Notes under the pieces: generated by a model
What the model saw: only the letters and a program-made list of their open reading frames with translations
Told to the model about the DNA's origin: nothing
Databases searched by the model: none
Position numbers and translations under genes: made by a program
In this document: positions 1-11,774 of the stretch, in pieces
Numbering within the stretch: position 1 is the stretch's first letter
How the letters are laid out: every line of letters begins with the position of its first letter
Assembly: GCA_964007475.1 (NCBI GenBank)
Contig: OZ023274.1
Location: 86,695,936-86,759,935, forward strand
Origin: Hybos culiciformis
Lineage: Eukaryota > Arthropoda > Insecta > Diptera > Hybotidae
Length of the DNA: 64,000 nucleotides
Direction of reading: 5' to 3'

Positions 1-569
1 GATATGAAATTATTTTGTGAAAATATTACTGCAAGAATTCCAAATTTTGTAAATTTTTTTAGATTTTATAATTTTTTGTGTGGTTTTTAATCAATATATA
101 TAATGTGTCGAATAAAAACGATCGTCCAATAATATAACATACTATTAGCTACAGAATATTTGAAAATATTTTCTATATGACATATGATGAGTCATATATG
201 TATGATTTTCTTATTTTTACCTTCACACATTTAAAGATAGAAATAATATCATATATTTCGTATACCTAATATTAAAGTAAATAATAACATTTTTAACCAT
301 TAATGAGTGCGGTATAAATTCAAAGCAAAAATATTGTATTATTATATTTCTATACTTTTAAGTAGAAAATTTTATTCTAAAAACATGATTATAAATTTTA
401 ATTGTAACAAATTTATCCCATGAGTTATTTAATTTGATTATAAGTAGAATTCTTAAATTATGAAACATAAACTCATCCGAATTGAATAAAATCATTCTCC
501 TTAGATGGAATTTTAAAATCATTTGAATTTAAAAAAATATATAATAATTTGTATAGCTTAAATTTAAAG

Positions 570-965
570 CAGCGTTACCAACTTAGGGGTTTTCCCCCTA
601 GATTTAGGGGTTTTTTTTGTTGACAGAGGGATTTTTAGGGGGTAATTTGTTTCAGGGGTTTTTTTAGGGGTATGATGTATGATCTTAAAAGCGAAGATTT
701 AGATGACATTTGTAATATTTTTGATTGCATTTCAATACCTTATTTGCTAATTTTACCTAATTTGCTAATTTTATTATAAATAAATAATTTTATTATTTAT
801 ATAATTTACGATGTGCGTTATATATTTTTCTTCAAGCATCTATTTGAAATCCTCATAGGTATATAAGTATAGCTGTTATAATATCTATAAAAAAAAATTT
901 AGGGGTTTTTTAGGGGGAAATTTTATTTTTTTAGTGGGAAACATTTGAAAAGGTTGGTAACCCTG
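570..965. mobile_element. hAT-type MITE with perfect 8-bp target duplication
   Basis: The ends read CAGCGTTACCAACTT and, inverted, CAGGGTTACCAACCTT, which is a hAT-like terminus. The element is flanked on both sides by ATTTAAAG (562-569 and 966-973), a perfect 8-bp duplication as hAT transposases make. It is 396 bp long with no coding capacity. Both subterminal regions carry runs of TTTAGGGG and its complement. It lies 3' of NaCP60E exon 2, presumably in another intron. Confidence 0.88.
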
Positions 966-973
966 ATTTAAAG

Positions 974-3435
974 CTCTCAGAGGATTTTCTTTTTGAATTA
1001 ATAATGATTGTTGTGTAATCAAATTCATAGCTAATACTAATCATATTTTATAAAAAAATTAGTTCACATTTAAATCTTTAAATACTCATCTGCTGTGTAT
1101 ATTTATTTCAATCTTAGTTTAATAATTACCGAATAATAAATTTTGTAATACATTTGAGGTTTATAAAGATAATTTCGAAAAATTGTTCTTTTATGTGAAT
1201 TTTTCGAAGCCACCAAAAATATTGATCTCTGGAATTCTGCAATTTTCAGTAGCATTAAAAAAACCGTGCAAAATCTAGTATTTTTGTAAGTGCACACATG
1301 ATTTCACATAGAGATATAAATAATATCTTAATGTTCAAGTATCAGAGTAAGTGTTTAGAATTAAAAACATATACATAGTTATGCTTAAAAACTTTTTCAG
1401 TAATGGGGTTACATCAATTATAAAGCTCTCAATTAATAAATCTTATAATGAGAAAGGCGTGAAATTGGAAAACTTAAGTATAAATTCTATATATACTATT
1501 TCATTCCTAGCGGAGTTAATTTATTGGAAAAAAAAACATATATTTCTTTTGCACTTCTTTTTGATATTATGTTAACAACTTTGTGTGATATATAAAAATA
1601 GAACGTTTTATTCGCAATTTATTTACCATTATTGAAAAAGAAAACAACACTAAAAACCGACCATAAAATAAAATTATTATAGGAGGTACATATTTATTAT
1701 TTTTGCTTGCTCTACTATAATAATAATAAAGTTTTTTTTTTTTTTTTAAATTATTGGTTATTAATAATAACTCATCATTTTTGCTTTATAATAATAACCT
1801 AATTCAATATAAAAATCTAAGCATTTAGAAAATTTCCCTTAAAATCAGTCGTTAATAAAAATTTCGATATTATTTTTAAATAGGTAGGAAGGTGGATATA
1901 TATATGCAAATGTATATAGATTTTTACGTGTTATTTTGTCATTTATAAATATTATTGAGGTGACGTGATTAATATTTTACGATTAAGTGCTTTGATTTTT
2001 CATTATGATCGTTATGTTTTTTTAGAAAAAATTGTAAAAAATTAAAATATAAAAACTATTTGTTCAGAAAATTTTATTAAAAAAAATTTTGTATATAAGT
2101 TCGATTTTATGTCTGACTTTAATTTTGAATAAAAAACAATATATATAAAAATTTTTATATTTTATTCCCATGAATTTTTTTTTAATAAACATTAAAAAAA
2201 AAGTTGTGAGAAAACTTTAAGAAAACTTTTCACATGCATTTTTATGGTAAAATGTTTTTGTTTGCTTAAATTTCCAAGAAAATAAAATATAAAAATGGTG
2301 TAACCTCAATGCATAAAGTTAAAAAAAAAATAATAATAATAATGTTAAAACCAGTATAAAAATTTATGTGAATGGTTATGTTGAAAAACTATCCTGAAAT
2401 AAAAACTATTTTTATAATACCTAGATAATTTATTTCCTGTTTCTATTTCTGCAACAGAAAGATTTATTTATTTATTATGAAGTTTTAAAAGATTTTCAAC
2501 TTTTTTACTTTAAAAAAAAAAAATATTATCTTCTTTTTTTTTTAACCTTAACGTGTCATCTATATATAACAATTTATTTATTTAGGAAAACAAAAATTTT
2601 AATGATGGAAATTTATTATATATTTTAAGAATCTTATATAGACAACATGTTATTGTCTGAATCATAATAAGTTAGCGAACGTTTTTCCCTAAAAAACTGT
2701 GCGGTTCTGAAGGCTGAAGGCAATATTTTATATGAATGTATGAAAGAATATACATACTAAAGTAAGTGGAAAAAACAACACAAATCTATATTACCTGACT
2801 GATGTCCTAGATGTAAAAAATTCCTAATAAATATGTGTGACTAAAATTTCTTCATCACAATTTCACAAAATCCTTTATTTGATTAAAATATTAGAATATA
2901 AAATATTTTCATAGGAATACTATCACACAGAGGTTTTCTTAACACAGAGAAGCCAAACTTATGCGTGATCAAAAATATTAATTATTATTAGTCGTTTTTA
3001 TAGTCTGTGATTAGAAGTTCAGGAATAAGATTTTTATACTGAATAAAACTATCTTAAGAAAGTTTTAATTATATTTTCTTTTGATATTTTCTTCTCTAAA
3101 TATTCTAAATAATTTTAATATTTATTTTTATATAAAACAAGATTTAATTTTCATTGATCCGTTGAAATAAAAAAAATTTGAATCTTAATTGTAGTTAATT
3201 AATACAGATTAAAAATGATATTATGCTGTATGTTATCAGATCACTATATTTGAAAATTTTAAGACATATCCTTAAGACTTAGTAAAAACGATACATATCA
3301 TTGTCCTTGAAAAAAAAAAAATATAAAATTAAATAAAATGGTGTTAAACTTGTCACTGAATGTTTAAATTTTTCTATGTCCTAATTTCCAAAAAAAAAAA
3401 AAAAAATTATGATAATAATAATAATGTCACAAACA
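974..3435. other. A/T-rich presumed NaCP60E intronic sequence
   Basis: Nothing recognisable on either strand. The stretch holds poly-A and poly-T runs (for example near 1733, 3311 and 3391) and short chance ORFs without domain features. Confidence 0.5.
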
Positions 3436-3499
3436 GGTATATGCAGGCCCGGCTCGTGGTTTTTTTTGTGTGTGTGCAAGGAATGATTGGCGCCTTTGA

Positions 3500-4479
3500 A
3501 AAAGTTTTCAATTAGATACTCAAAGGCTACAAAAAGCAAACACTAGCTAAATTCCATTTTTCTTGCCCGATAGTTGATCCGAAGTAATTTTTGATCAGTT
3601 TTAATTTTGGAAAAGTTCTCTCACCTTTAGCAACTGAAACGGGTAAAGTTAGTAATACCACAAAGTAAGCATAAATAAGAGAAATTCATTCCATACAAAA
3701 AATTCATATTAAAAAAACTAAACAAAAATGTGGGTCTATATGAAATCACTATCCCAATAATATGCTGTTCGCATAAGGTAATATTTGTATATGCTGTTTT
3801 CCGGAATATTTCAGGAATATGAACTGGATTTTTCATATAAAAAATATTCCGGAATTTGTATATTCCACTTTTATATTCCAGTTTGTCAGGTTTGGAATTC
3901 TACATTTATAGTTACTTTCACTCACTTTTTGAAATTTTGTTATAGGTGGCAACAATTTTTTTTGTCAAATTCGAGTCAAAATGAAGAAAAAACAAAATAA
4001 AATTGATAAAAAGCGAGATAAAAAGTCAAAATTTTCAACAACAAACATTTTTTCTCTTTCTCAATTGTTTTTTATACATCATCAAATTCCAGTTCTCATC
4101 AAATATTGTAATGCGAACGGCAATTTGTTTTCCGGAATCTAAGTGGAATTTAAATTATAATGCTAACAAGGCATAATGGGATAGTGATTTCATTTTTTGA
4201 TTTCATATTTTTTGTTTAATTTTTTTAATTTGATTTTTTTGTATGGAATTAATTTCTCATATTTATACTTCCTTTATGGTAATACCCTTAAATCAGTGCA
4301 TTTGGAAAGAGTTCTTCAACATTATTGTTATAAATCCAGTTTAAAATGTTTTCTGGATTAATATCATTTTCAATTTTGCGAGACAACAATTTCAGATAAT
4401 TTTGTAGTTCGTTTGTTCCAAAAATCAAAAACTCAAAAAAAATTTGTATACATTTAAAAAAAAAATTATTTTTGTTCAA
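3500..4479 (-). pseudogene. hAT transposase C-terminal dimerisation domain, broken
   Basis: The upstream minus-strand piece (4288-4479) ends in NPENILNWIYNNNVEELFPNALI. The downstream piece (about 3500-3658) reads LLTLPVSVAKGERTFPKLKL and continues with KNYFGSTIGQEK. These are consecutive parts of the hAT family dimerisation region, in which a hydrophobic block is followed by V(A/S)xxERxFSxLKLIK. A 620-bp element separates them. A small frameshift next to the insertion point and a later stop show the copy was already decaying or has decayed since. No catalytic DDE part is present. Confidence 0.8.
3659..4278. mobile_element. 620-bp MITE with arms of about 100 bp, nested in the hAT remnant
   Basis: The outer ends read CACAAAGTAAGCATAAATA and, inverted, CATAAAGGAAGTATAAATA. 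The inverted similarity continues for about 100 bp up to CACTATCCCA. The flanks carry GTAATAC (3652-3658 and 4279-4285), a 7-bp target duplication. The same termini occur on the element at 52087-54227. The interior (about 3765-4180) matches 22410-22812 in inverted orientation. No coding capacity is seen. Confidence 0.82.
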
Positions 4480-4574
4480 ATTTAAATTTCATATTGGCTT
4501 GTAGGCGCCTTTTCATTACTATAATGTGTGCAGTGCACAGTTCGCAGACGCCTCGAGCCGGGCCTGGGTATATG

Positions 4575-7500
4575 TATATATACACACATTTTTTTTTTTT
4601 GAAATATATGTGTGAATTATGTGTCTTGGGTATACAATTACATTTCGATCTAATATTAAATTCAAAATAAATCGATTTCAGGTTAATATTTTGTTGATAT
4701 AAAACACACATTTTGACTTTTATTATTTGCTTCCTCATTGTTATTTAAAAAAAAAGAAATGAAAACTACACCAATTTTTTCGCTGTACGATTAGCTTCGA
4801 TATGTATACACACACTGCGTACATACATTTTTATACAATAAAGTTTCTAAATAGAATTAATATGATTGTGATATTTATATTATTGAATTTATTATTATGA
4901 TTACATGCCTACATTTATTTAATAAATGTTATTCATATATGACTTTTTATATATTATGCACATTGTATATTATGTAAGTACATGAATATACGGCAGATAC
5001 CTGCTGAGATTAATATTTCTGTGTATGTCGCAAAAATTCAATGAACATTATTATTCGTAGGTTAAGGTAATTCATATTTAATTTTATTAATAACCATTAT
5101 TATTTGTTAACTTTAACCGAATCATTATTCAGTTATAATTAATTTTTTTTTAACCCGCATATAGAAAAGCAGTACACGCATGACAACTTAGGGATTGAAT
5201 TTCCATGCAGGGTTAGATTTGAATTGCAGCTTGATCGTGCTGACTGTGATTAATTTAATATAATATGTACAGTTCATTATAAGTTGTCATAATCATCATC
5301 TATTAATTTGATATAAAATTCGTTTCATATTATGGTTTTAACATGAAAATGTTTGATAAATATTTTTTTAATCTTTTATTCATCTCTTGTTAAAGAAAGT
5401 TAAAGAAAGTTTCTTCCCAACTTCAATTCAAGCAGAAAATTGTACAGAAATAAAATAAATATCATTTACAATGTACATATATATAATAATAAATTATTAT
5501 AAATACATATGTAGCATAAGCACAGCTGTATTTTAAGTAAATAAAAATAATTAAAATTTTAATATATATTCAGTTTTGTTATTTATAAATATTTATGTGA
5601 GGCCACAAACCCATTTGCATGGATACCTAAGCTTTAATGTAGAGTATATATGATAATAAAATTTAATTGAAAATCTTTTAATGTTTTATAATTTATAACG
5701 ACGATCAATGTAAAATAAATTTGTTTCAATAAAAATAATATATATGATCTGCATAAATATAAATGTATATAATATATTATATTATATACTATAGTAAAAT
5801 ATTATATTTATATATTTATTTCTGTGCCATTAAACTAATAAATAGTAATAACAATAATTTTTTAAATATAGAAAATTTTAAAGAATTAAAACTTGTATTG
5901 ATTTTCGATGAAATAACCAATTCGAAAACAACTTTTATTTTTTTTTCCTACATAACAATTAAATTTTAATGTCTACAGTTGCATCAAATGTGGCTAGAAA
6001 TATTATCTTTATAAAAATCGAAGCAGTTGTTGAAATAAATTTTCAATCTAAATATAGACCGAATTTTTCATACTCCACCCTGATAGTCAGTTTAATAATT
6101 AGAAATTTATAGAAAATTTTTAAAATGCAGATAATTAAAAAAAATATATATATCAAACATATTTATTCCTAGAAGCACCAAATGTTGAATGCAATGTCAA
6201 TACTTTATTAAAAATTGTAAAAAAAAAAAATATATTAGAATAAATTGTCATAGATATTTCTTTTTTCTTGTATTTTCCTTCATTCTTAAACATAAAAAAA
6301 AAAAAAAAATTTTTTTTCTTTAAATATTTCATCGGTTTATTTGTTTACAAAATATTGTTGTTTACATTTTATATGAAGACATGACAACGATAACATAAGG
6401 AAAATAACAAAAAAAAAAATAAGGAAAAATTGTATGTACATACATAATTTTACTGTTTTTTAAGAGGAAACATGAATATAAAATACATAAAAAAAAGACA
6501 AAAAAAAATAATTTAAATATTTCAAAACGATTGTAAACTTGTGAATCTAGATCACATTATATTTAAAGGACTTGAATGAGCACTTTTATATCAATAATAT
6601 TATACTACACACATATATAATCTGAAGTGAAATTTTTTTTATATTCTTCTTCTTATTTCGTTTTGTTGAAATGACAACACAGTGAATTTGTGGTTCGTTC
6701 AATATTTTACACTCATATTTTCTATAAAAAAAAGTTTGTAAAATCAATACCGTTTTTTTTATATTATTTATTATATTGTATTTATTAATTTTCTAATAAA
6801 ATAGGTAATTCTAGTGAGTATTAGTATTTGAGAAAAAATATTTAATAAGATAAGTACATCTTATATGAAGTAGAATAAATATTTATATAAATTTTTGAAA
6901 TAAATATTTAAACATTGTAGTACCTACATAATGTCACAGATTTGTGGGTTAAGTGTTTTCTAATTCTCAATTTATGCTTCTATCTAATGGATTTCAATCA
7001 ATAATTTTATTATTTAATTTTCTAAATTAAATCGCATAACGCAAAATTTTCTAAAATCTTTGTTAAAGCTTTTTCTTATAGGCTTTTCCACTATATTGAG
7101 AATAAATAAAAAATTTACGGAATCTTGATGCTTATCATTATAAAATTAAAAAATTTCGGCTCTAGTCAAAATTTTATGCTTAAACATTTTGAGATCTATG
7201 TTTAACAATTTCTTTTCTATTGATTACGCCATTGAAAAAATTATAATTTTGATTGATAATTGGAATTGATTTAAGTATTTTACAAATTTATTGTGATTGT
7301 TTGTAATACAATTATATTGAAAACTTGCTTTCCCTTATCTTGTTAACAATGTTGTTAATTAAATATTTAAGACACATGAAAAAATATTCAATGACTGTAA
7401 TAAAAACAAGGGTATAAAAAACATTTTTCAATGCTATTATATATTTTCGTTTCCATTATATTTTTTTTTTTTATGTTATCAAAATGTTAACATTATACCA

Positions 7501-10500
7501 GTGTACTTAAATGGTCAAAAAAATTGAAGATGAGTCAGTTAGAGTTGTTATAGTTTAATAGATTTATATATTCGTAATCAAAATTCAACTGAAACTTGAC
7601 GTTTTGAACAGCTTAGAATTTTTTTTTTTTTTTATGTATAATATTGTCAAGATTATGATAAAAATAAAAATATGTCTCGGATGAGTATTGCATTAAATAA
7701 ATGAGATATTCAGTCATTATAATATAATCTCACAAAAATGTTAAATAAAAGTTTACTACTGTCGGAAGTTTACTACTGTCGGAATAATGTACAGGTAACT
7801 AAGATGACAATAAAACAAAAAAATTACCTGAAAATATGAAAAAAAGAATATTTAAAAGGGTTTTCTTTTGAAGGTTCTTTCTTTACTTTTTAGTTCTCTC
7901 AAATGAAAATAACAATAAAATTTAATTTTTAAATCAATTTTTGAATAAAATTTGCTTTAAAGTGTGGAAAAGTGATATAAAAACTGATATTAAGAATAAA
8001 TATTTAATGGAAGGAATTTTATTTCGGAAAATTATATTCAAAAAAAAAAATAAATTGTGCAAATAATTTCTTCAAGGGTTTATTTATTTTTATTTTTTAT
8101 TGTCTTAAGGAGCAATATAGATATAAAAATATTTTTTTTTTTTTTTTTTTCAAATAAACTTGACCTATTTCAAGCAACTATATGTGGCAATATTTACCAA
8201 TTGATTTTATAAATCGTGTAGGTATATATAGTTGTTTTATTAAAATCAACGATCAACAGATGAAGCGTAAGGAATTTTAAATTCTATAACAGAACTGATA
8301 TTTATTCATGACTGGTTGCTCTGAAATTTTTTATGTATAGTCAGTGAAATAATTAAATTTAACATCGGAATTATAACATTTGGCTTAAATTGCATTGAAG
8401 TTAAGATAGTTAAGACAATTTCTCTTGATTCTAATTACTTAAAATAAATATACATTCTTTTGAATGGAAAAATAATCTCTTTATTATACTAATAAATTAT
8501 GCTGGAAAAATATTTTAAAATCTTTACACAAAGTCATATTTTATAATAAACTTAAAATTCTTTACAAATTTTAATTAAAATATTAATTTATTATATTCAG
8601 AATTAAACTTTTGTTTAGTTATTAAATAATAAATGATTATTTTAACAAGAATTTGATATTAATTAAAGAATTCAAAAAATATATTAACATTGTTGGATTA
8701 TTCAAAAGTTATTATAAAAAAAAATTAAATTGAAAAAACTTTTACAACCCAAAACAACTTTTGCATACTATCTTGGGGAGAACCTCATTCTCCATTTTCA
8801 AGTTTTATCTATTCCTACAACCTCTTTTCTCCTTTTTTTTAAGTATTATTTAAAAAGAAAATCATTATTTTTCATTCTTATAGATATATTTTATAATTTC
8901 TAAAATAAAAGTTAATGACCACCATCCTTTATAGTTCACTTTACTTACTTTACTAAAATAAATAACGAAATTTAATTTGCTTTTGGTTGTTCCTTATGTT
9001 TGCGTTAATTTAATGTGTTTCCATAATCTAACCAAAAAATACCTATATTTTTATTAGACCTAATAAATCTATAGAAGAACTTTTAAGTATAAGAAAAAGT
9101 CGAGCAATAACTATATTATTGTTAAAATAGTATATTCAATCGATTGTTCTGTCAGGCTAACTGACTAAACTGACATTTACTATATTATGTTTTATAATAA
9201 GTTTTTAAATTTTATTATATTTTTATTTAAACCCTAGTTGATACATATAATTATGCCTTATAAAAAACAAAAAAAATCTGGAAAAAGCATAATTTTTCAC
9301 AAAAAATGTGAAATTTTTTTTTTGTAAAAATCAATTTATCGAAATATTCATAATACCAATAAGAGCAAAATGAAGGAAAATTTTCCAAGAAACTTTTTAC
9401 AGTATGTGTCTCTAATTGAAAATAAACAATATACATTATATAAGAAGGTACGAACAAATTGTAAATGAGTCTAAAGAAAACATTACCATATTTTTAAACA
9501 TTTTATATAAAAAAGTTTAGATATTTCCTAAACGCATTAATATAGAAAAATCTATTTCTTATTTAATTGATTTCCAATCATAACGAAAATTTTTCAGAAA
9601 CTCAAAGTTGTTTACTAAGATAAAAAAAAATTTTAAACGCAATTACCATTACCTTTTAAAAACGGCTTTTCCTTAATAACATTCTTTATCTCTGAAATGT
9701 TAATTTCATTTTGTACGATAAAATGAATTTTCCATTATATAGTTAAAATGTCATATACAGGAGAATTTTTTCTTTATTTTACTTTTTTTTCAATTCAGAA
9801 GATTATATTATGTATGTACGTATTGATTGTACATTTTTCATATAATCATTACTTCATTTTTAACACTTTATTTCTTGGTGATATAAATAAAAAAGTGATG
9901 GAAAATTGAATTAAATTACACAAAATTTTATTTCCTCATCATTTCCTAATGTAGTTAGATATAAAATAAAAATGCAATTTGAAACGACATATTCCGACTG
10001 AAGATACGGAATTAATTTCAAAATGTAGATTTTTAGCATATTTGGGTTCATGAATTATATAGTAACATCTCGACAGTCTGACAAATTACAATTTATAACT
10101 TCCTTTACGATCATACTTAATTTTTTGTTTTAAAGCCTCTAATAGATTGAAAATCATGATATAATTATATGTTCATTGAAATATTTTTTTTGCTAACTTT
10201 GTAAAAAACCAAAATGAAAGTTTAACATACAAGTGTTAAAAACTTTTTATGTTTTAATTTTCTTTCAAAACGTATGAAAATAATTATGAAGAAAAGTTTT
10301 AAATGTGAGTAATTAATAAGTGTATAGTTATTTTTGTAACTTTTTTTCTTATTTAAATTATTTAATGTTAAATTGTTAGAAATAAAAAGAAGAAATAGAA
10401 CATTTTCTTATTTTCATAAGTTTAGATTAATTTTTAATTAAAACATTTTTTTTTTGCTACATTAGAATTGGTAATAGATACTTGATGTTGATTAAGATTT

Positions 10501-11565
10501 GGTGAGTTCTATCAGTCAAAATTATTACTTCCGACAAATTTCAAATCACATTGGCTATATTAATTAAATATTCATATTTAATTAATATATAGCTGAGGTT
10601 TAGATATGTTATATTTAGTTAGCTTTTTATTGTAGAAATCATTTCTTGGTATCAAATTTTACCGAATTTGATTCTTATGATGTGCTACCTACACAACTTA
10701 AAACTTTTCAGTAATTTATTGATTTTATAAAATATTCAGAATATTATACGAAAAAAAAAATAATTTTTTTTTAATGGTTAGTGACAGTTTGCGTGATTTA
10801 TTAGGGTATTGAATAGAAAGTTTTATGGTATATATACATTTAATTAATAAAGCAATTTTGGTAAGTTGTTTTTTTTTATAAATATGAAACAATTTTCTTT
10901 ATGTATGTATATAACGTTGTATAACATTACATTGATTTTGAAAAGTGAAAAGCATGAAGGAAAACTGTCATGTTTACATTATTTCTCTCTTTAACACAAA
11001 ATGTTGATAACTTAATTATTTATATTAATTTCCGAAATTAAGATAAAGTTCCGCAAAACAATTATTTTTGTTTATAATTTTATTTAGTTGATAACTATTA
11101 TTGTTCTTTTTTTATTAGCAAATAAAATTATTTTTATATTGGGTTATTATTATATTGGGTTATTATTATGAAAATTTATTTTCTGGTTAACATCCTACAT
11201 GATAATGAAATCAACAATTGATACACTTAATGTAGAATGTATGTATATTTATAGATATATAACAAGTCGAATCATAGAAATGTGGGGAATGAAATCTATA
11301 TAAATAAAAAAGGGAATGTTCGTTTGCTTAAAGATCTTCATCAACTAATTTGAAATTTTGACACAACGTTGTATTCGAATACTAGTAATCTCATCTGACA
11401 TTGCCACTGCAATTCTTATTTCTGTCTGAATAAGTACTATTTTCAAAAAAACTTTTATTTGCAGAGTCTTGTGCATGTACTTCTACCTTCTAGCCACAAT
11501 TCTGAGCCACATTCCAACAATTTCAACTACATAAAAAGATTAATTAAAAATCAATTGTAACTTAC
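4575..11565. other. A/T-rich presumed NaCP60E intronic sequence
   Basis: Mostly homopolymers and low-complexity A/T. Two small items stand out: a 17-bp direct tandem duplication at 7750-7783, and a less A/T-rich block at 5165-5253 discussed as a weak exon candidate. The third NaCP60E coding exon was looked for and not found. Confidence 0.5.
7750..7783. repeat. 17-bp tandem duplication
   Basis: AGTTTACTACTGTCGGA occurs twice head to tail without mismatch. Confidence 0.9.
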
Positions 11566-11774
11566 CTCTTCATAGATGAAAGTATCAATTTCTTCCAATG
11601 GTCTACCATACATAGTTTCCGGAAATGGTTCGAATTTTCTTGGCAAAACATCACCGTCTTCAACAGTAACTTTTTGCTTTGGTTGAAAACCATATTCACG
11701 TACAAGTTGGAAATGACGACTTTCATGTTTAATTTGTGATTTTTGTGTATATTCAACAACTTGTTGTTTGGCAA
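11566..11774 (-). CDS. NaCP60E: NaCP60E (DSC1-type) channel, second coding exon
   Basis: This 209-nt exon is flanked by a good acceptor (pyrimidine-rich, ending TTTTTTCAG) and a good donor (GAAGAG then GTAAGT). With exon 1 it makes 81 codons and ends in phase 0. The C-terminal part, containing DGDVLPRKFEPFPE and RPLEEIDTFIYEE, is what I recognise as the segment preceding domain I of the Drosophila NaCP60E/DSC1 channel. It corresponds to the PLEDIDPYY region of para-type sodium channels. The N-terminal half (KQQVVEYTQKSQ...) is less conserved cytoplasmic sequence. The next exon, which should begin near TFCVVSKR and lead into S1 of domain I, was not found between 1 and 11565, so the gene continues past the left edge. 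The family is known from insects only by function in neurons; no regulatory signal is visible here. Confidence 0.9.

Larger units (their letters stand above)
3444..4566 (-). mobile_element. hAT transposon remnant, interrupted by a nested element
   Basis: The ends are inverted copies beginning CAGGCCCGGCTCG, and both flanks carry GGTATATG (3436-3443 and 4567-4574), an exact 8-bp target duplication. Between them the minus strand encodes pieces of a hAT transposase C-terminus. The element is 1123 bp, of which 620 bp is a later insertion (3659-4278). It is a 5'-deleted, non-autonomous copy. Confidence 0.9.

Noticed and set aside
11562..11774. Alternative frame over NaCP60E exon 2 (70 residues)
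   Set aside because: It is the out-of-frame shadow; the phase set by exon 1 and the recognised channel sequence select the other frame.
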